From: Drosophila persimilis
Lineage: Eukaryota; Arthropoda; Insecta; Diptera; Drosophilidae
Direction: 5' to 3'
Length of the DNA stretch: 64,000 nucleotides
Assembly: GCF_003286085.1 (NCBI RefSeq)
Contig: NW_020825706.1
Location: 4,464,001-4,528,000, forward strand
The notes below the pieces were generated by a model that was not told where the DNA came from, did no database searches, and worked only from the letters and a program-made list of their open reading frames with translations. This document shows positions 22,351-35,000 of the stretch, piece by piece. The translations under genes were made by a program, and so were the position numbers. The stretch's first letter is position 1, and each line of letters begins with the position of its first letter.

Positions 22351-23190
22351 CTACGTATTACAAAATGATAGCGAGGATGGGTGTGCGGACGTTCTACGCT
22401 TACTGTTTACGAAGCAGTAAAACTGTTTAGGGTCCTGAGAAAAACGTATCCTGCAACGAGATAGGTAGTTCTTATAGCATTGAGCATTAAGAACTGAAAA
22501 GTTTGACCGAGCTATAACATAACGAGAGTGAGAAGTAGGAGAACCCACTTCTTGAAATTTTTTATAAAGTCTTGATTTTAAGTTTTTTAGACTGGATAAC
22601 TCTTTGGTAAACCAAGGGGGTTTTCCAGATCTAATCGGACAAGAAAGCGGGACACAAGAATCAAAAAATGTGCCAAGAGCATTGTAAAAAATGTTTGTGC
22701 CTTTTGTGACATCAGTGCACAAGTACAAAGCGGACCAATCAAAATCTTTAATTAGGTTATTAAACTCGGCTTTACGAAAGCAGCGGACACGTTCAGGTAG
22801 TCTACTCGACCGATCCAATACAGTTGGTCCTATATCTAGCGACACCTCGAAAGTAGGGTGGTAGGCGTCTTCAGGTATAGTGAGCGGAAGGGCTCGGGTT
22901 AACAACACTATGGTCGGATCCGATACAAAGCATAGATCAAGCAAACGACCCAAGGAATTTTTCACATGATTGACTTGAGACAGGGACAGGTCAAGCAAGC
23001 CGTCAACAAAGTCATGTCGTGACATGGGCACTAGGATACTAGACTCGTTTACCGAAGACCAAACAGTTCCTGGCAAGTTGAAGTCACCAAGAACTATCAT
23101 ACGATCTTTATCAGAAAGCGAGGAAGAAACAGCGGTTAAAGCGGACAAGTGCTGCTCATAAATTGAAATATCCGAAGAAGGTGGGAATAC
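22351..23190 (-). pseudogene. Non-LTR ORF2, endonuclease part (truncated)
   Basis: Minus-strand translation opens with VFPPSSDISIYEQH, followed by the apurinic-like endonuclease motif LGDFNLPGTVW and a late histidine box (DAYHPTFEVSL, where SDH is usual). The linker toward RT is present (GKPPWFTKELSSLKNLKSRL). The N-terminal third of the endonuclease, with its first catalytic residues, is absent. The frame is closed by TAG at 22,351-22,353; beyond it the expected reading (AIADLFAQFFQTTF) continues before a one-base slip in an A5 run at 22,307-22,311. Upstream on the minus strand the frame happens to run on into satellite. Confidence 0.88.
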
Positions 23191-26100
23191 GGCGGCGGGA
23201 CATCTTATCTCGGCAAACAAAATACATCTCTCCGCTGGCGGAAAACTTATTTCCGGTGGCGGGAAATATATATCCCCTGCCGGACAACTTATCTCCGGTG
23301 GCGGGAAATTTATATCCCCTGCCGGACAACTTATCACTGCTGACAAAATATGTCTCTCCGCTGGCAGAAAACTTATCTCCGGTGGCGGGAAATTTATATC
23401 CGCTGGCGGAAAACTTTTCTCCAGAGGGGGAAATTTATAGCCCCTGCCGGACAACTTATCTCTGCTGACAAAATACGTCTCTCCGGTGGCGGAAAACTTA
23501 TCTCCGGTGGCGGGAAATTTATATCCCCTGCCGGACAACTTTTCTCTCCGCTGGCGGAAAACTTATCTCCGGCGGCGTGAAATCTATATTCCCTGCCAGA
23601 CAACTTATCTCTGCTGACGAAATACGTCTCTCCGCTGGCAGAAAACTTATCTCCGGTGGCGGGAAATTTCTATCCGCTGGCGGAAAACTTTTCTCCAGAG
23701 GGGGAAATTTATAGCCCCTGCCGGACAACTTATCTCCGCTGACGAACTACGTTTCTCCACCGGCAGAAAACTTATCTCCGCTGGCAGAACATTTACCTCC
23801 GGCGGCGGGAAATTTATATCCCCGGCTTGACAACTTATCTCTGCTAACGAAATACGTCTCTCCGCTGGCGGAAAACTTATTTCCGGTGGCGGGAAATATA
23901 TATCCCCTGCCGGACAACTTATCTCTGCTGACGAAATACGTCTCTCCTCTGGCGGAAAACTTATTTCCGGTGCCGGAAAATCTATATCCCCTGCCGGACA
24001 ACTTATCTCTGCTGACGAAATATGTCTCTACGCTGGCAGAAATCTTATCTCCGGCGGAGGGAAATTGATATCCCCTGCCGGACAACTTATCTCTGCTGAC
24101 AAAATACGTCTCTCCGGTGGCGGAAAACTTATCTCCGGTGGCGGGAAATTTATATCCCCTGCCGGACAACTTATCTCTGCTGACAAAATACGTCTCTCCG
24201 GTGGCGGAAAACTTATCTCCGGTGGCGGGAAATTTATATCCCCTGCCGGACAACTTATCTATGCTGACAAAATACGTCTCTCCGCTGGCAGAAAATTTAA
24301 CTCCGGTGGCGGGAAATTTGTATCCGCTGGCGGAAAACTTTTCTCCAGAGGGGGAAATTTATAGCCCCTGCCGGACAACTTATCTCTGCTGACAAAATAC
24401 GTCTCTCCGGTGGCGGAAAACTTATCTCCGGTGGCGGGAAATTTATATCCCCTGCCGGACAACTTATCTCTGCTGACAAAATACATCTCTCCGCTGGCGG
24501 AAAACTTATCTGCGGTAGCGGGAAATTTATATCCGCTGGCGGAAAACTTTTCTCCGCTGACAGCCCCTTATCTTACATCTTATCTTATCTTATCTCTGCT
24601 GACAAAATACGTCTCTCCGCTGGCAGAAAACTTTTCTCCGATGGCGGGAAATTTATATCCCCTGCCGGACAACTTTTCTCTGCTGACAAAATACGTCTCT
24701 CCGCTGGCAGAAAACTTAACTCCGGCGGCGGGAAATTTATATCCCCGGCCTGACAACTTATCTCTGCTAACGAAATACGTCTCTCCGCTGGCGGAAAACT
24801 TATTTCCGGTGGCGGGAAATATATATCCCCTGCCGGACAACTTATCTCTGCTGACGAAATACGTCTCTCCGCTGGCGGAAAACTTATTTCCGGTGCCGGA
24901 AAATCTATATCCCCTGCCGGACAACTTATCTCTGCTGACGAAATATGTCTCTCCGCTGGCGGAAAACTTATCTCCGGTGGCGGGAAATTTATATCCCCTG
25001 CCGGACAACTTTTCTCTCCGCTGGCGGAAAACTTATCTCCGGCGGCGTGAAATCTATATTCCCTGCCAGACAACTTATCTCTGCTGACGAAATACGTCTC
25101 TCCGCTGGCAGAAAACTTATCTCCGGTGGCGGGAAATTTCTATCCGCTGGCGGAAAACATTTCTCCAGAGGGGGATATTTATAGCCCCTGCCGGACAACT
25201 TATCTCCGCTGACGAACTACGTTTCTCCGCCGGCAGAAAACATATCTCCGCTGGCAGAACATTTACCTCCGGCGGCGGGAAATTTACATCCGCGGCTTGA
25301 CAACTTATCTCTGCTAACGAAATACGTCTCTTCGCTGGCGGAAAACATATTTCCGGTGGCGGGAAATATATATCCCCTGCCGGACAACTTATCTCTGCTG
25401 ACGAAATACGTCTCTCCGCTGGCGGAAAACTTATTTCCGGTGCCGGAAAATCTATATCCCCTGCCGGACAACTTATCTCTGCTGACGATATACGTCTCTC
25501 CGGTGGCGGAAAACTTATCTCCGGTGGCGGGACATTTATATCCCCTGCCGGACAACTTATCTCTGCTGACAAAATACATCTCTCCGCTGGCGGAAAACTT
25601 ATCTCCGGTGGCGGGAAATTTATATCCCCTGCCGGACAACTTTTCTCTCCGCTGGCGGAAAACTTATCTCCGGCGGCGTGAAATCTATATTCCCTGCCAG
25701 ACAACTTATCTCTGCTGACGAAATACGTCTCTCCGCTGGCAGAAAACTTATCTCCGGTGGCGGGAAATTTCTATCCGCTGGCGGAAAACTTTTCTCCAGA
25801 GGGGGAAATTTATAGCCCCTGCCGGACAACTTATCTCCGCTGACGAACTACGTTTCTCCACCGGCAGAAAACTTATCTCCGCTGGCAGAACATTTACCTC
25901 CGGCGGCGGGAAATTTATATCCCCGGCTTGACAACTTATCTCTGCTAACGAAATACGTCTCTCCGCTGGCGGAAAACTTATTTCCGGTGGCGGGAAATCT
26001 ATATCCCCTGCCGGACAACTTATCTCTGCTGACGAAATATGTCTCTACGCTGGCAGAAAACTTATCTCCGGCGGAGGGAAATTGATATCCCCTGCCGGAC

Positions 26101-29100
26101 AACTTATCTCTGCTGACAAAATACGTCTCTCCTCTGGCGGAAAACTTATTTCCGGTGCCGGAAAATCAAAATCCCCTGCCGGACAACTTATCTCTGCTGA
26201 CGAAATATGTCTCTACGCTGGCAGAAAACTTATCTCCGGCGGAGGGAAATTGATATCCCCTGCCGGACAACTTATCTCTGCTGACAAAATACGTCTCTCC
26301 GGTGGCGGAAAACTTATCTCCGGTGGCGGGAAATTTATATCCCCTGCCGGACAACTTATCTCTGCTGACAAAATACGTCTCTCCGGTGGCGGAAAACTTA
26401 TCTCCGGTGGCGGGAAATTTATATCCCCTGCCGGACAACTTATCTCTGCTGACAAAATACATCTCTCCGCTGGCGGAAAACTTATCTGCGGTAGCGGGAA
26501 ATTTATATCCGCTGGCGGAAAACTTTTCTCCGCTGACAGCCCCTTATCTTACATCTTATCTTATCTTATCTCTGCTGACAAAATACGTCTCTCCGCTGGC
26601 AGAAAACTTTTCTCCGGTGGCGGGAAATTTATATCCCCTGCCGGACAACTTTTCTCTGCTGACAAAATACGTCTCTCCGCTGGCAGAAAACTTAACTCCG
26701 GCGGCGGGAAATTTATATCCCCGGCCTGACAACTTATCTCTGCTAACGAAATACGTCTCTCCGCTGGCGGAAAACTTATTTCCGGTGGCGGGAAATATAT
26801 ATCCCCTGCCGGACAACTTATCTCTGCTGACGAAATACGTCTCTCCGCTGGCGGAAAACTTATTTCCGGTGGCGGGAAATATATATCCCCTGCCGGACAA
26901 CTTATCTCTGCTGACGAAATACGTCTCTCCGCTGGCGGAAAACTTATTTCCGGTGGCGGGAAATATATATCCCCTGCCGGACAACTTATCTCTGCTGACG
27001 AAATACGTCTCTCCGCTGGCGGAAAACTTATTTCCGGTGCCGGAAAATCTATATCCCCTGCCGGACAACTTATCTCTGCTGACGGAATATGTCTCTCCGC
27101 TGGCGGAAAACTTATCTCCGGTGGCGGGAAATTTATATCCCCTGCCGGACAACTTTTCTCTCCGCTGGCGGAAAACTTATCTCCGGCGGCGTGAAATCTA
27201 TATTCCCTGCCAGACAACTTATCTCTGTTGACGAAATACGTCTCTCCGCTGGCGGAAAACTTATTTCCGGTGGCGGGAAATATATATCCCCTGCCGGACA
27301 ACTTATCTCTGCTGACGAAATACGTCTCTCCGCTGGCGGAAAACTTATTTCCGGTGGCGGGAAATATATATCCCCTGCCGGACAACTTATCTCTGCTGAC
27401 GATATATGTCTCTACGCTGGCAGAAAACTTATCTCCGGCGGAGGGAAATTTATATCCCCTGCCGGACAACTTATCTCTGCTGACGAAATACGTCTCTCCA
27501 CTGGCGGAAAACATAACTCCGGTGGCCGGAAATTTATAGCCGCTGGCGGAAAACTTTTCTCCAGAGGCGGAAATTTATAGCCCCTGCCGGACAACTTATC
27601 TCTGCTGACAAAATACGTCTCTCCGGTGGCGGAAAACTTATCTCCGGTGGCGGGAAATTTATATCCCCTGCCGGACAACTTATCTCTGCTGACAAAATAC
27701 ATCTCTCCGCTGGCGGAAAACTTATCTCCGGTGGCGGGAAATTTATATCCCCTGCCGGACAACTTTTCTCTCCGCTGGCGGAAAACTTATCTCCGGCGGC
27801 GTGAAATCTATATTCCCTGCCAGACAACTTATCTCTGTTGACGAAATACGTCTCTCCGCTGGCGGAAAACTTATTTCCGGTGGCGGGAAATATATATCCC
27901 CTGCCGGACAACTTATCTCTGCTGACGAAATACGTCTCTCCGCTGGCGGAAAACTTATTTCCGGTGGCGGGAAATTTATATCCCCTGCCGGACAACTTTT
28001 CTCTCCGCTGGCGGAAAACTTATCTCCGGCGGCGTGAAATCTATATTCCCTGCCAGACAACTTATCTCTGCTGACGAAATACGTCTCTCCGCTGGCGGAA
28101 AACTTATTTCCGGTGGCGGGAAATATGTATCCCCTGCCGGACAACTTATCTCTGCTGACGAAATACGTCTCTCCGCTGGCGGAAAACTTATTTCCGGTGC
28201 CGGAAAATCTATATCCCCTGCCGGACAACTTATCTCTGCGGACAAAATACGTCTCTCCGCTGGCAGAAAACTTAACTCCGGTGGCGGGAAATTTATATCC
28301 GCTGGCGGAAAACTTTTCTCCAGAGGGGGAAATTTATAGCCCCTGCCGGACAACTTATCTCTGCTGACAAAATACGTCTCTCCGGTGGCGGAAAACTTAT
28401 TTCCGGTGGCGGGAAATATATATCCCCTGCCGGACAACTTATCTCTGCTGACGAAATACGTCTCTCCGCTGGCGGAAAACTTATTTCCGGTGGCGGGAAA
28501 TATATATCCCCTACCGGACAACTTATCTCTGCTGACGAAATACGTCTCTCCGCTGGCGGAAAACTTATTTCCGGTGGCGGGAAATATGTATCCCCTGCCG
28601 GACAACTTATCTCTGCTGACGAAATACGTCTCTCCGCTGGCGGAAAACTAATTTCCGGTGCCGGAAAATCTATATCCCCTGCCGGACAACTTATCTCTGC
28701 TGACGGAATACGTCTCTCCGCTGGCGGAAAACTTATCTCCGGTGGCGGGAAATTTATATCCCCTGCCGGACAACTTTTCTCTCCGCTGGCGGAAAACTTA
28801 TCTCCGGCGGCGTGAAATCTATATTCCCTGCCAGACAACTTATCTCTGCTGACGAAATACGTCTCTCCGCTGGCAGAAAACTTATCTCCGGTGGCGGGAA
28901 ATTTCTATCCGCTGGCGGAAAACTTTTCTCCAGAGGGGGAAATTTATAGCCCCTGCCGGACAACTTATCTCCGCTGACGAACTACGTTTCTCCGCCGGCA
29001 GAAAACTTATCTCCGCTGGCAGAACATTTACCTCCGGCGGCGGGAAATTTATATCCCCGGCTTGACAACTTATCTCTGCTAACGAAATACGTCTCTCCGC

Positions 29101-31772
29101 TGGCGGAAAACTTATTTCCGGTGGCGGGAAATATATATCCCCTGCCGGACAACTTATCTCTGCTGACGAAATACGTCTCTCCGCTGGCGGAAAACTTATT
29201 TCCGGTGCCGGAAAATCTATATCCCCTGCCGGACAACTTATCTCTGCTGACGAAATATGTCTCTACGCTGGCAGAAAACTTATCTCCGGCGGAGGGAAAT
29301 TTATATCCCCTGCCGGACAACTTATCTCTGCTGACAAAATACGTCTCTCCGGTGGCGGAAAACTTATCTCCGGTGGCGGGAAATTTATAACCCCTGCCGG
29401 ACAACTTATCTCTGCTGACAAAATACGTCTGTCCGGTGGCGGAAAACTTATCTCCGGTGGCGGGAAATTTATATCCCCTGCCGGACAACTTATCTCGGCT
29501 GACAAAATACGTCTCTCCGCTGGCAGAAAACTTAACTCCGGTGGCGGGAAATTTATGTCCGCTGGCGGAAAACTTTTCTCCAGAGGGGGAAATTTATAGC
29601 CCCTGCCGGACAACTTATCTCTGCTGACAAAATACGTCTCTCTGGTGGCGGAAAACTTATTTCCGGTGGCGGGAAATATATATCCCCTGCCGGACAACTT
29701 ATCTCTGCTGACGAAATACGTCTCTCCGCTGGCGGAAAACTTATTTCCGGTGGCGGGAAATATATATCCCCTGCCGGACAACTTATCTCTGCTGACGAAA
29801 TACGTCTCTCCGCTGGCGGAAAACTTATTTCCGGTGCCGGAAAATCTATATCCCCTGCCGGACAACTTATCTCTGCTGACGAAATATGTCTCTCCGCTGG
29901 CGGAAAACTTATCGCCGGTGGCGGGAAATTTATATCCCCTGCCGGACAACTTTTCTCTCCGCTGGCGGAAAACTTATCTCCGGTGGCGTGAAATCTATAT
30001 TCCCTGCCAGACAACTTATCTCTGCTGACGAAATACGTCTCTCCGCTGGCAGAAAACTTATCTCCGGTGGCGGGAAAATATCTATCCGCTGGCGGAAAAC
30101 TTTTCTCCAGAGGGGGAAATTTATAGCCCCTGCCGGACAACTTATCTCCGCTGACGAGCTACGTTTCTCCGCCGGCAGAAAACTTATCTCCGCTGGCAGA
30201 ACATTTACCTCCGGCGGCGGGAAATTTATATCCCCGGCTTGACAACTTATTTCTGCTAACGAAATACGTCTCTCCGCTGGCGGAAAACTTATTTCCGGTG
30301 GCGGGAAATATATATCCCCTGCCGGACAACTTATCTCTGCTGACGAAATACGTCTCTTCGCTGGCGAAAAACTTATTTCCGGTGCCGGAAAATCTATATC
30401 CCCTGCCGGACAACTTATCTCTGCTGACGAAATATGTCTCTACGCTGGCAGAAAACTTATCTCCGGCGGAGGGAAATTTATATCCCCTGCCGGACAACTT
30501 ATCTCTTCTGACAAAATACGTCTCTCCGGTGGCGGAAAACTTATCTCCGGTGGCGGGAAATTTATATCCCCTGCCGGACAACTTATCTCTGCTGACAAAA
30601 TACGTCTCTCCGGTGGCGGAAAACTTATCTCCGGTGGCGGGAAATTTATATCCCCTGCCGGACAACTTATCTCTGCGGACAAAATACGTCTCTCCGCTGG
30701 CAGAAAACTTAACTCCGGTGGCGGGAAATTTATATCCGCTGGCGGAAAACTTTTCTCCAGAGGGGGAAATTTATAGCCCCTGCCGGACAACTTATCTCTG
30801 CTGACAAAATACGTCTCTCCGGTGGCGGAAAACTTATCTCCGGTGGCGGGAAATTTATATCCCCTGCCGGACAACTTATCTCTGCTGACAAAATACATCT
30901 CTCCGCTGGCGGAAAACTTATCTGCGGTAGCGGGAAATTTATATCCGCTGGCGGAAAACTTTTCTCCGCTGACAGACATCTTATCTTATCTTATCTCTGC
31001 TGACAAAATACGTCTCTCCGCTGGCAGAAAACTTTTCTCCGATGGCGGGAAATTTATATCCCCTGCCGGACAACTTTTCTCTGCTGACAAAATACGTCTC
31101 TCCGCTGGCAGAAAACTTATCTCCGGCGGCGGGAAATTTATATCCCCGGCCTGACAACTTATCTCTGCTGACGAAATACGTCTCTCCGCTGGCGGACAAC
31201 TTATTTCCGGTGCCGGAAAATCTATATCCCCTGCCGGACAACTTATCTCTGCTGACGAAATATGTCTCTCCGCTGGCAGAAAACTTATCTCCGGTGGCGG
31301 GAAATTTATATCCCCTGCCGGACAACTTTTCTCTCCGCTGGCGGAAAACTTATCTCCGGCGGCGTGAAATCTATATTTACTGCCAGGCAACTTATCTCTG
31401 CTGACGAAATACGTCTCTCCGCTGGCAGAAAACTTATCTCCGGTGGCGGGAAATTTCTATCCGATGGCGGAAAACTTTTCTCCAGAGGGGAAAATTTATA
31501 GCCCCTGCCGGACAACTTTTCTCTCCGCTGGCAGAAAACTTAACTCCGGTGGCGGGAAATTTATATCCGCTGGCGGAAAACTTTTCTCCAAAGGGGGAAA
31601 TTTATAGCCCCTGCCGGACAACTTATCTCTGCTGACAAAATACGTCTCTCCGGTGGCGGAAAACTTATTTCCGGTGGCGGGAAATATATATCCCCTGCCG
31701 GACAACTTATCTCTGCTGACGAAATACGTCTCTCCGCTGGCAGTAAACTTATCTCCGGTGGCGGGAAATATA
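23191..31772. repeat. 84-bp satellite array, B-type core
   Basis: Uninterrupted B-type satellite. Runs of nearly identical canonical 84-bp units occur at 26,760-27,060 and 28,390-28,650. (TTATC) expansions appear near 24,590, 26,560 and 30,977; the first two share the variant CAGCCCCTTATCTTACATC and lie 1,976 bp apart. The first monomers (GGCGGCGGGACATCTTATC, 23,191) match those at 60,178, not the local B-type. No non-repeat sequence longer than a monomer is seen. Confidence 0.95.
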
Positions 31773-32061
31773 TGTAAGATTAATATTAAAGTATCGTTTA
31801 TTAATAATGTTTTGATCGAAAAAGAGTACAAAGTGTTTGATTTAAGATGTGCAATTAATGATTCTGTTCTTCCGACTTTTTGTTCAACTTTCTGCTTCTA
31901 CTTCCAACAACCGACTCCCATATCGATAACCCCTTATTGGCTAGGTCTTTTAAACATCGGTTAAGTCTGGTTATATCGGTTAGGTCTTATCGATGGTATC
32001 TTAAGTTCAAATGTTAATTTAGATGGGATAGTGTTAACTGCTTGATACACTGTCCTTTACA
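31773..32061. mobile_element. 289-bp short element, copy 1
   Basis: Non-satellite, AT-rich insertion with ends TGTAAG and CTTTACA (5-bp inverted TGTAA/TTACA, also TG...CA). It is flanked by TATA on both sides (31,769-31,772 and 32,062-32,065), consistent with a 4-bp target duplication in a GGGAAATATATATCCCC monomer. Inside, a 20-bp motif (ATYGGYTARGTCT) occurs three times at about 31,936-31,995, and CCATATCGATAA (31,918) can pair with TTATCGATGG downstream. No coding potential. It could be a solo LTR or a MITE; the ends fit both. Confidence 0.7.
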
Positions 32062-35000
32062 TATATATCCCCTGCCGGGCAACTTATCTCCGCAGACGAA
32101 CTACGTTCCTCCGTCGGCAGAAAACTTATCTCTGCTGGCAGAACATTTACCTCCGGCGGCGGGAAATTTATATCCCCTGCCGGACAACTTATCTCTACTG
32201 ACAAAATACGTCTCTCCGCTTGCAGAAAACTGATCTCCGGCGGCGAGAAGTTTATATCCCCGGCCTGACAACTTATCTCTGCTAACGAAATATGTCTCTC
32301 CACTGGCGGAAAACTTATTTCCAGTGGAGGGAAATATATATCCCCTGCCGGACAACTTATCTCTGCTGACGAAATACGTCTCTACGCTGGCAGAAAACTT
32401 ATCTCCGGCGAAGGGAAATCTATATCCCCTGCCAGACAACTTATCTCTGCTAACGAAATACGTCTCTCCGCTGGCGGAAAACTTATTTCCGGTGCCGGGA
32501 AATCTATATTCGCTGGCGGACAACTTATCTCCGCTGGCAGACAATTTATCTCCGCTGACGAACTACGATTCTCCGCTGGCAGAAATGTTATCTCCGGCGG
32601 CGGGAATTTTTTATATCCCCTGACAGACAATTTATCCCCGCTGACGAATTACGTTTCTCCGCCGGCAGAAAACTTGTCTCCGCTGGCAGAACATTTACTT
32701 AATTTACTTATGGCGGCGAGGAATTTATATCACCTGCCGGACATCTTATCTCTGCTGACAAAATACATCTCTTCGCTGGCGGAAAACTTATTTCCGGTGG
32801 CGGGAAATCTATATCCCCTGCCGGACAACTTATCTCTGCTAACGAAATACGTCTCTCTGCTGGCGGAAAACTTATTTCTCGTGGCGGGAAATATATATCC
32901 CCTGCCGGACAACTTATCTCTACTGACAAAATACGTCTCTCCGCTTGCAGAAAACTTATCTCCGGCGGCGGGAAATCTGTATCCCCTGCCAGACAACTTA
33001 TCTCTGCTAACGAAATACGTCTCTCCGCTGGCGGAAAACTTATCTCCGGCGGCGAGAAATCTATATCCGCTGCCGGACATCTTATCTCTGCTAACGAAAT
33101 ACGTCTCTCCGCTGGCGGAAAACTTATCTCTGGCGGCGGGAAATCTATATTCCCTGCCGGACAACTTATCTCTACTGACAAAATACGTCTCTCCGCTTGC
33201 AGAAAACTAATCTCCGGCGGCGAGAAGTTTATATCCCCGGCCTGACAACTTATCTCTGCTAACGAAATATGTCTCTCCGCTGGCGGAAAACTTATTTCCG
33301 GTGGCGGGAAATATATATCCCCTGCCGGACAACTTATCTCTGCTGACGAAATACGTCTCTACACTGGCAGAAAACTTATCTCCGGCGGCGAGAAGTTTAT
33401 ATCCCTGGCCAGACAACTTATCTCTGCTAACGAAATACGTCTCTCCGCTGGCGGAAAACTTATTTCCGGTGCCGGGAAATCTATATCCGCTGGCGGACAA
33501 CTTATCTCCGCTGGCAGACAATTTATCTCCTCTGACGAACTACGATTCTCCGCTGGCAGAAATGTTATTTCGGGCGGCGGGAATTTTTTATATCCCCTGA
33601 AAGACAATTTATCCCCGCTGACGAATTACGTTTCTCCGCCGGCAGAAAACTTGTCTCCGCTGGCAGAACATTTACTTACTTTACTTATGGCGGCGAGGAA
33701 TTTATATCACCTGCCGGACATCTTATCTCTGCTGACAAAATACATCTCTTCGCTGGCGGAAAACTTATTTCCGGTGGCGGGAAATCTATATCCCCTGCCG
33801 GACAACTTATCTCTGCTAACGAAATACGTCTCTCCGCTGGCGGAAAACTTATTTCTCGTGGCGGGAAATATATATCCCCTGCCGGACAACTTATCTCTAC
33901 TGACAAAATACGTCTCTCCGCTTGCAGAAAACTTATCTCCGGCGGCGGGAAATCTATATCCTCTGCCAGACAACTTATCTCTGCTAACGAAATACGTCTC
34001 TCCGCTGGCGGAAAACTTATCTCCGGCGGCGGGAAATCTATATCCGCTGCCGGACATCTTATCTCTGCTAACGAAATACGTCTCTCCGCTGGCGGAAAAC
34101 TTATCTCCGGCGGCGGGAAATCTATATTTCCTACCGGACAACTTATCTCTACTGACAAAATACGTCTCTCCGCTTGCAGAAAACTTATCTCCGGCGGCGA
34201 GAAGTTTATATCCCCGGCCTGACAACTTATCTCTGCTAACGAAATATGTCTCTCCGCTGGCGGAAAACTTATTTCCGGTGGCGGGAAATATATATCCCCT
34301 TCCGGACAACTTATCTCTGCTGACGAAATACGTCTCTACGCTGGCAGAAAACTTATCTCCGGCGGCGAGAAGTTTATATCCCCGGCCAGACAACTTATCT
34401 CTGCTAACGAAATACGTCTCTCCGCTGGCGGAAAACTTATTTCCGGTGCCGGGAAATCTATATCCGCTGGCGGACAACTTATCTCCGCTGGCAGACAATT
34501 TATCTCCTCTGACGAACTACGATTCTCCGCTGGCAGAAATGTTATTTCGGGCGGCGGGAATTTTTTATATCCCCTGAAAGACAATTTATCCCCGCTGACG
34601 AATTACGTTTCTCCGCCGGCAGAAAACTTGTCTCCGCTGGCAGAACATTTACTTACTTTACTTATGGCGGCGAGGAATTTATATCACCTGCCGGACATCT
34701 TATCTCTGCTGACAAAATACATCTCTTCGCTGGCGGAAAACTTATTTCCGGTGGCGGGAAATCTATATCCCCTGCCGGACAACTTATCTCTGCTAACGAA
34801 ATACGTCTCTCCGCTGGCGGAAAACTTATTTCTCGTGGCGGGAAATATATATCCCCTGCCGGACAACTTATCTCTACTGACAAAATACGTCTCTCCGCTT
34901 GCAGAAAACTTATCTCCGGCGGCGTGAAATCTATATTCCCTGCCAGACAACTTATCTCTGCTGACGAAATACGTCTCTCCGCTGGCAGAAAACTTATCTC

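Larger units (their letters stand above)
20429..23190 (-). mobile_element. 5'-truncated Jockey/CR1-type non-LTR retrotransposon, degenerate
   Basis: Read on the minus strand from 23,190. It begins inside the endonuclease domain, so ORF1 and the start of ORF2 are missing; 5' truncation is typical of target-primed reverse transcription. It carries the rest of the endonuclease, a full RT region and a 3' untranslated region ending in a short A-rich tail (AAGAAAAAA on the minus strand, 20,429-20,437). Reading is blocked by stops at 22,351, 21,804 and 21,522 and a frameshift near 22,310. Satellite follows at both ends. The clade (Jockey versus a CR1-like relative) is judged from motif style only. 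Confidence 0.9.
12545..30665. repeat. Recurring ~0.73-kb B-type module
   Basis: A block of about 730 bp combining the variants CTATCCGCTGGCGGAAAACTT, TCCGCTGACGAACTACGTTT and GGCGGAGGGAAATT recurs at about 12,545-13,279, 23,519-24,253 and 28,754-29,488, with the same internal spacing each time. Its second half recurs at 30,159-30,665 and 35,095-35,601. Copies therefore lie on both sides of the Gypsy and non-LTR insertions, so the module predates those insertions or was copied across them. Confidence 0.65.

Noticed and set aside
31653..31964. ORF of about 100 codons running from satellite into the 289-bp element
   Set aside because: It starts in satellite, has no domain and repeats only because the segment is duplicated.
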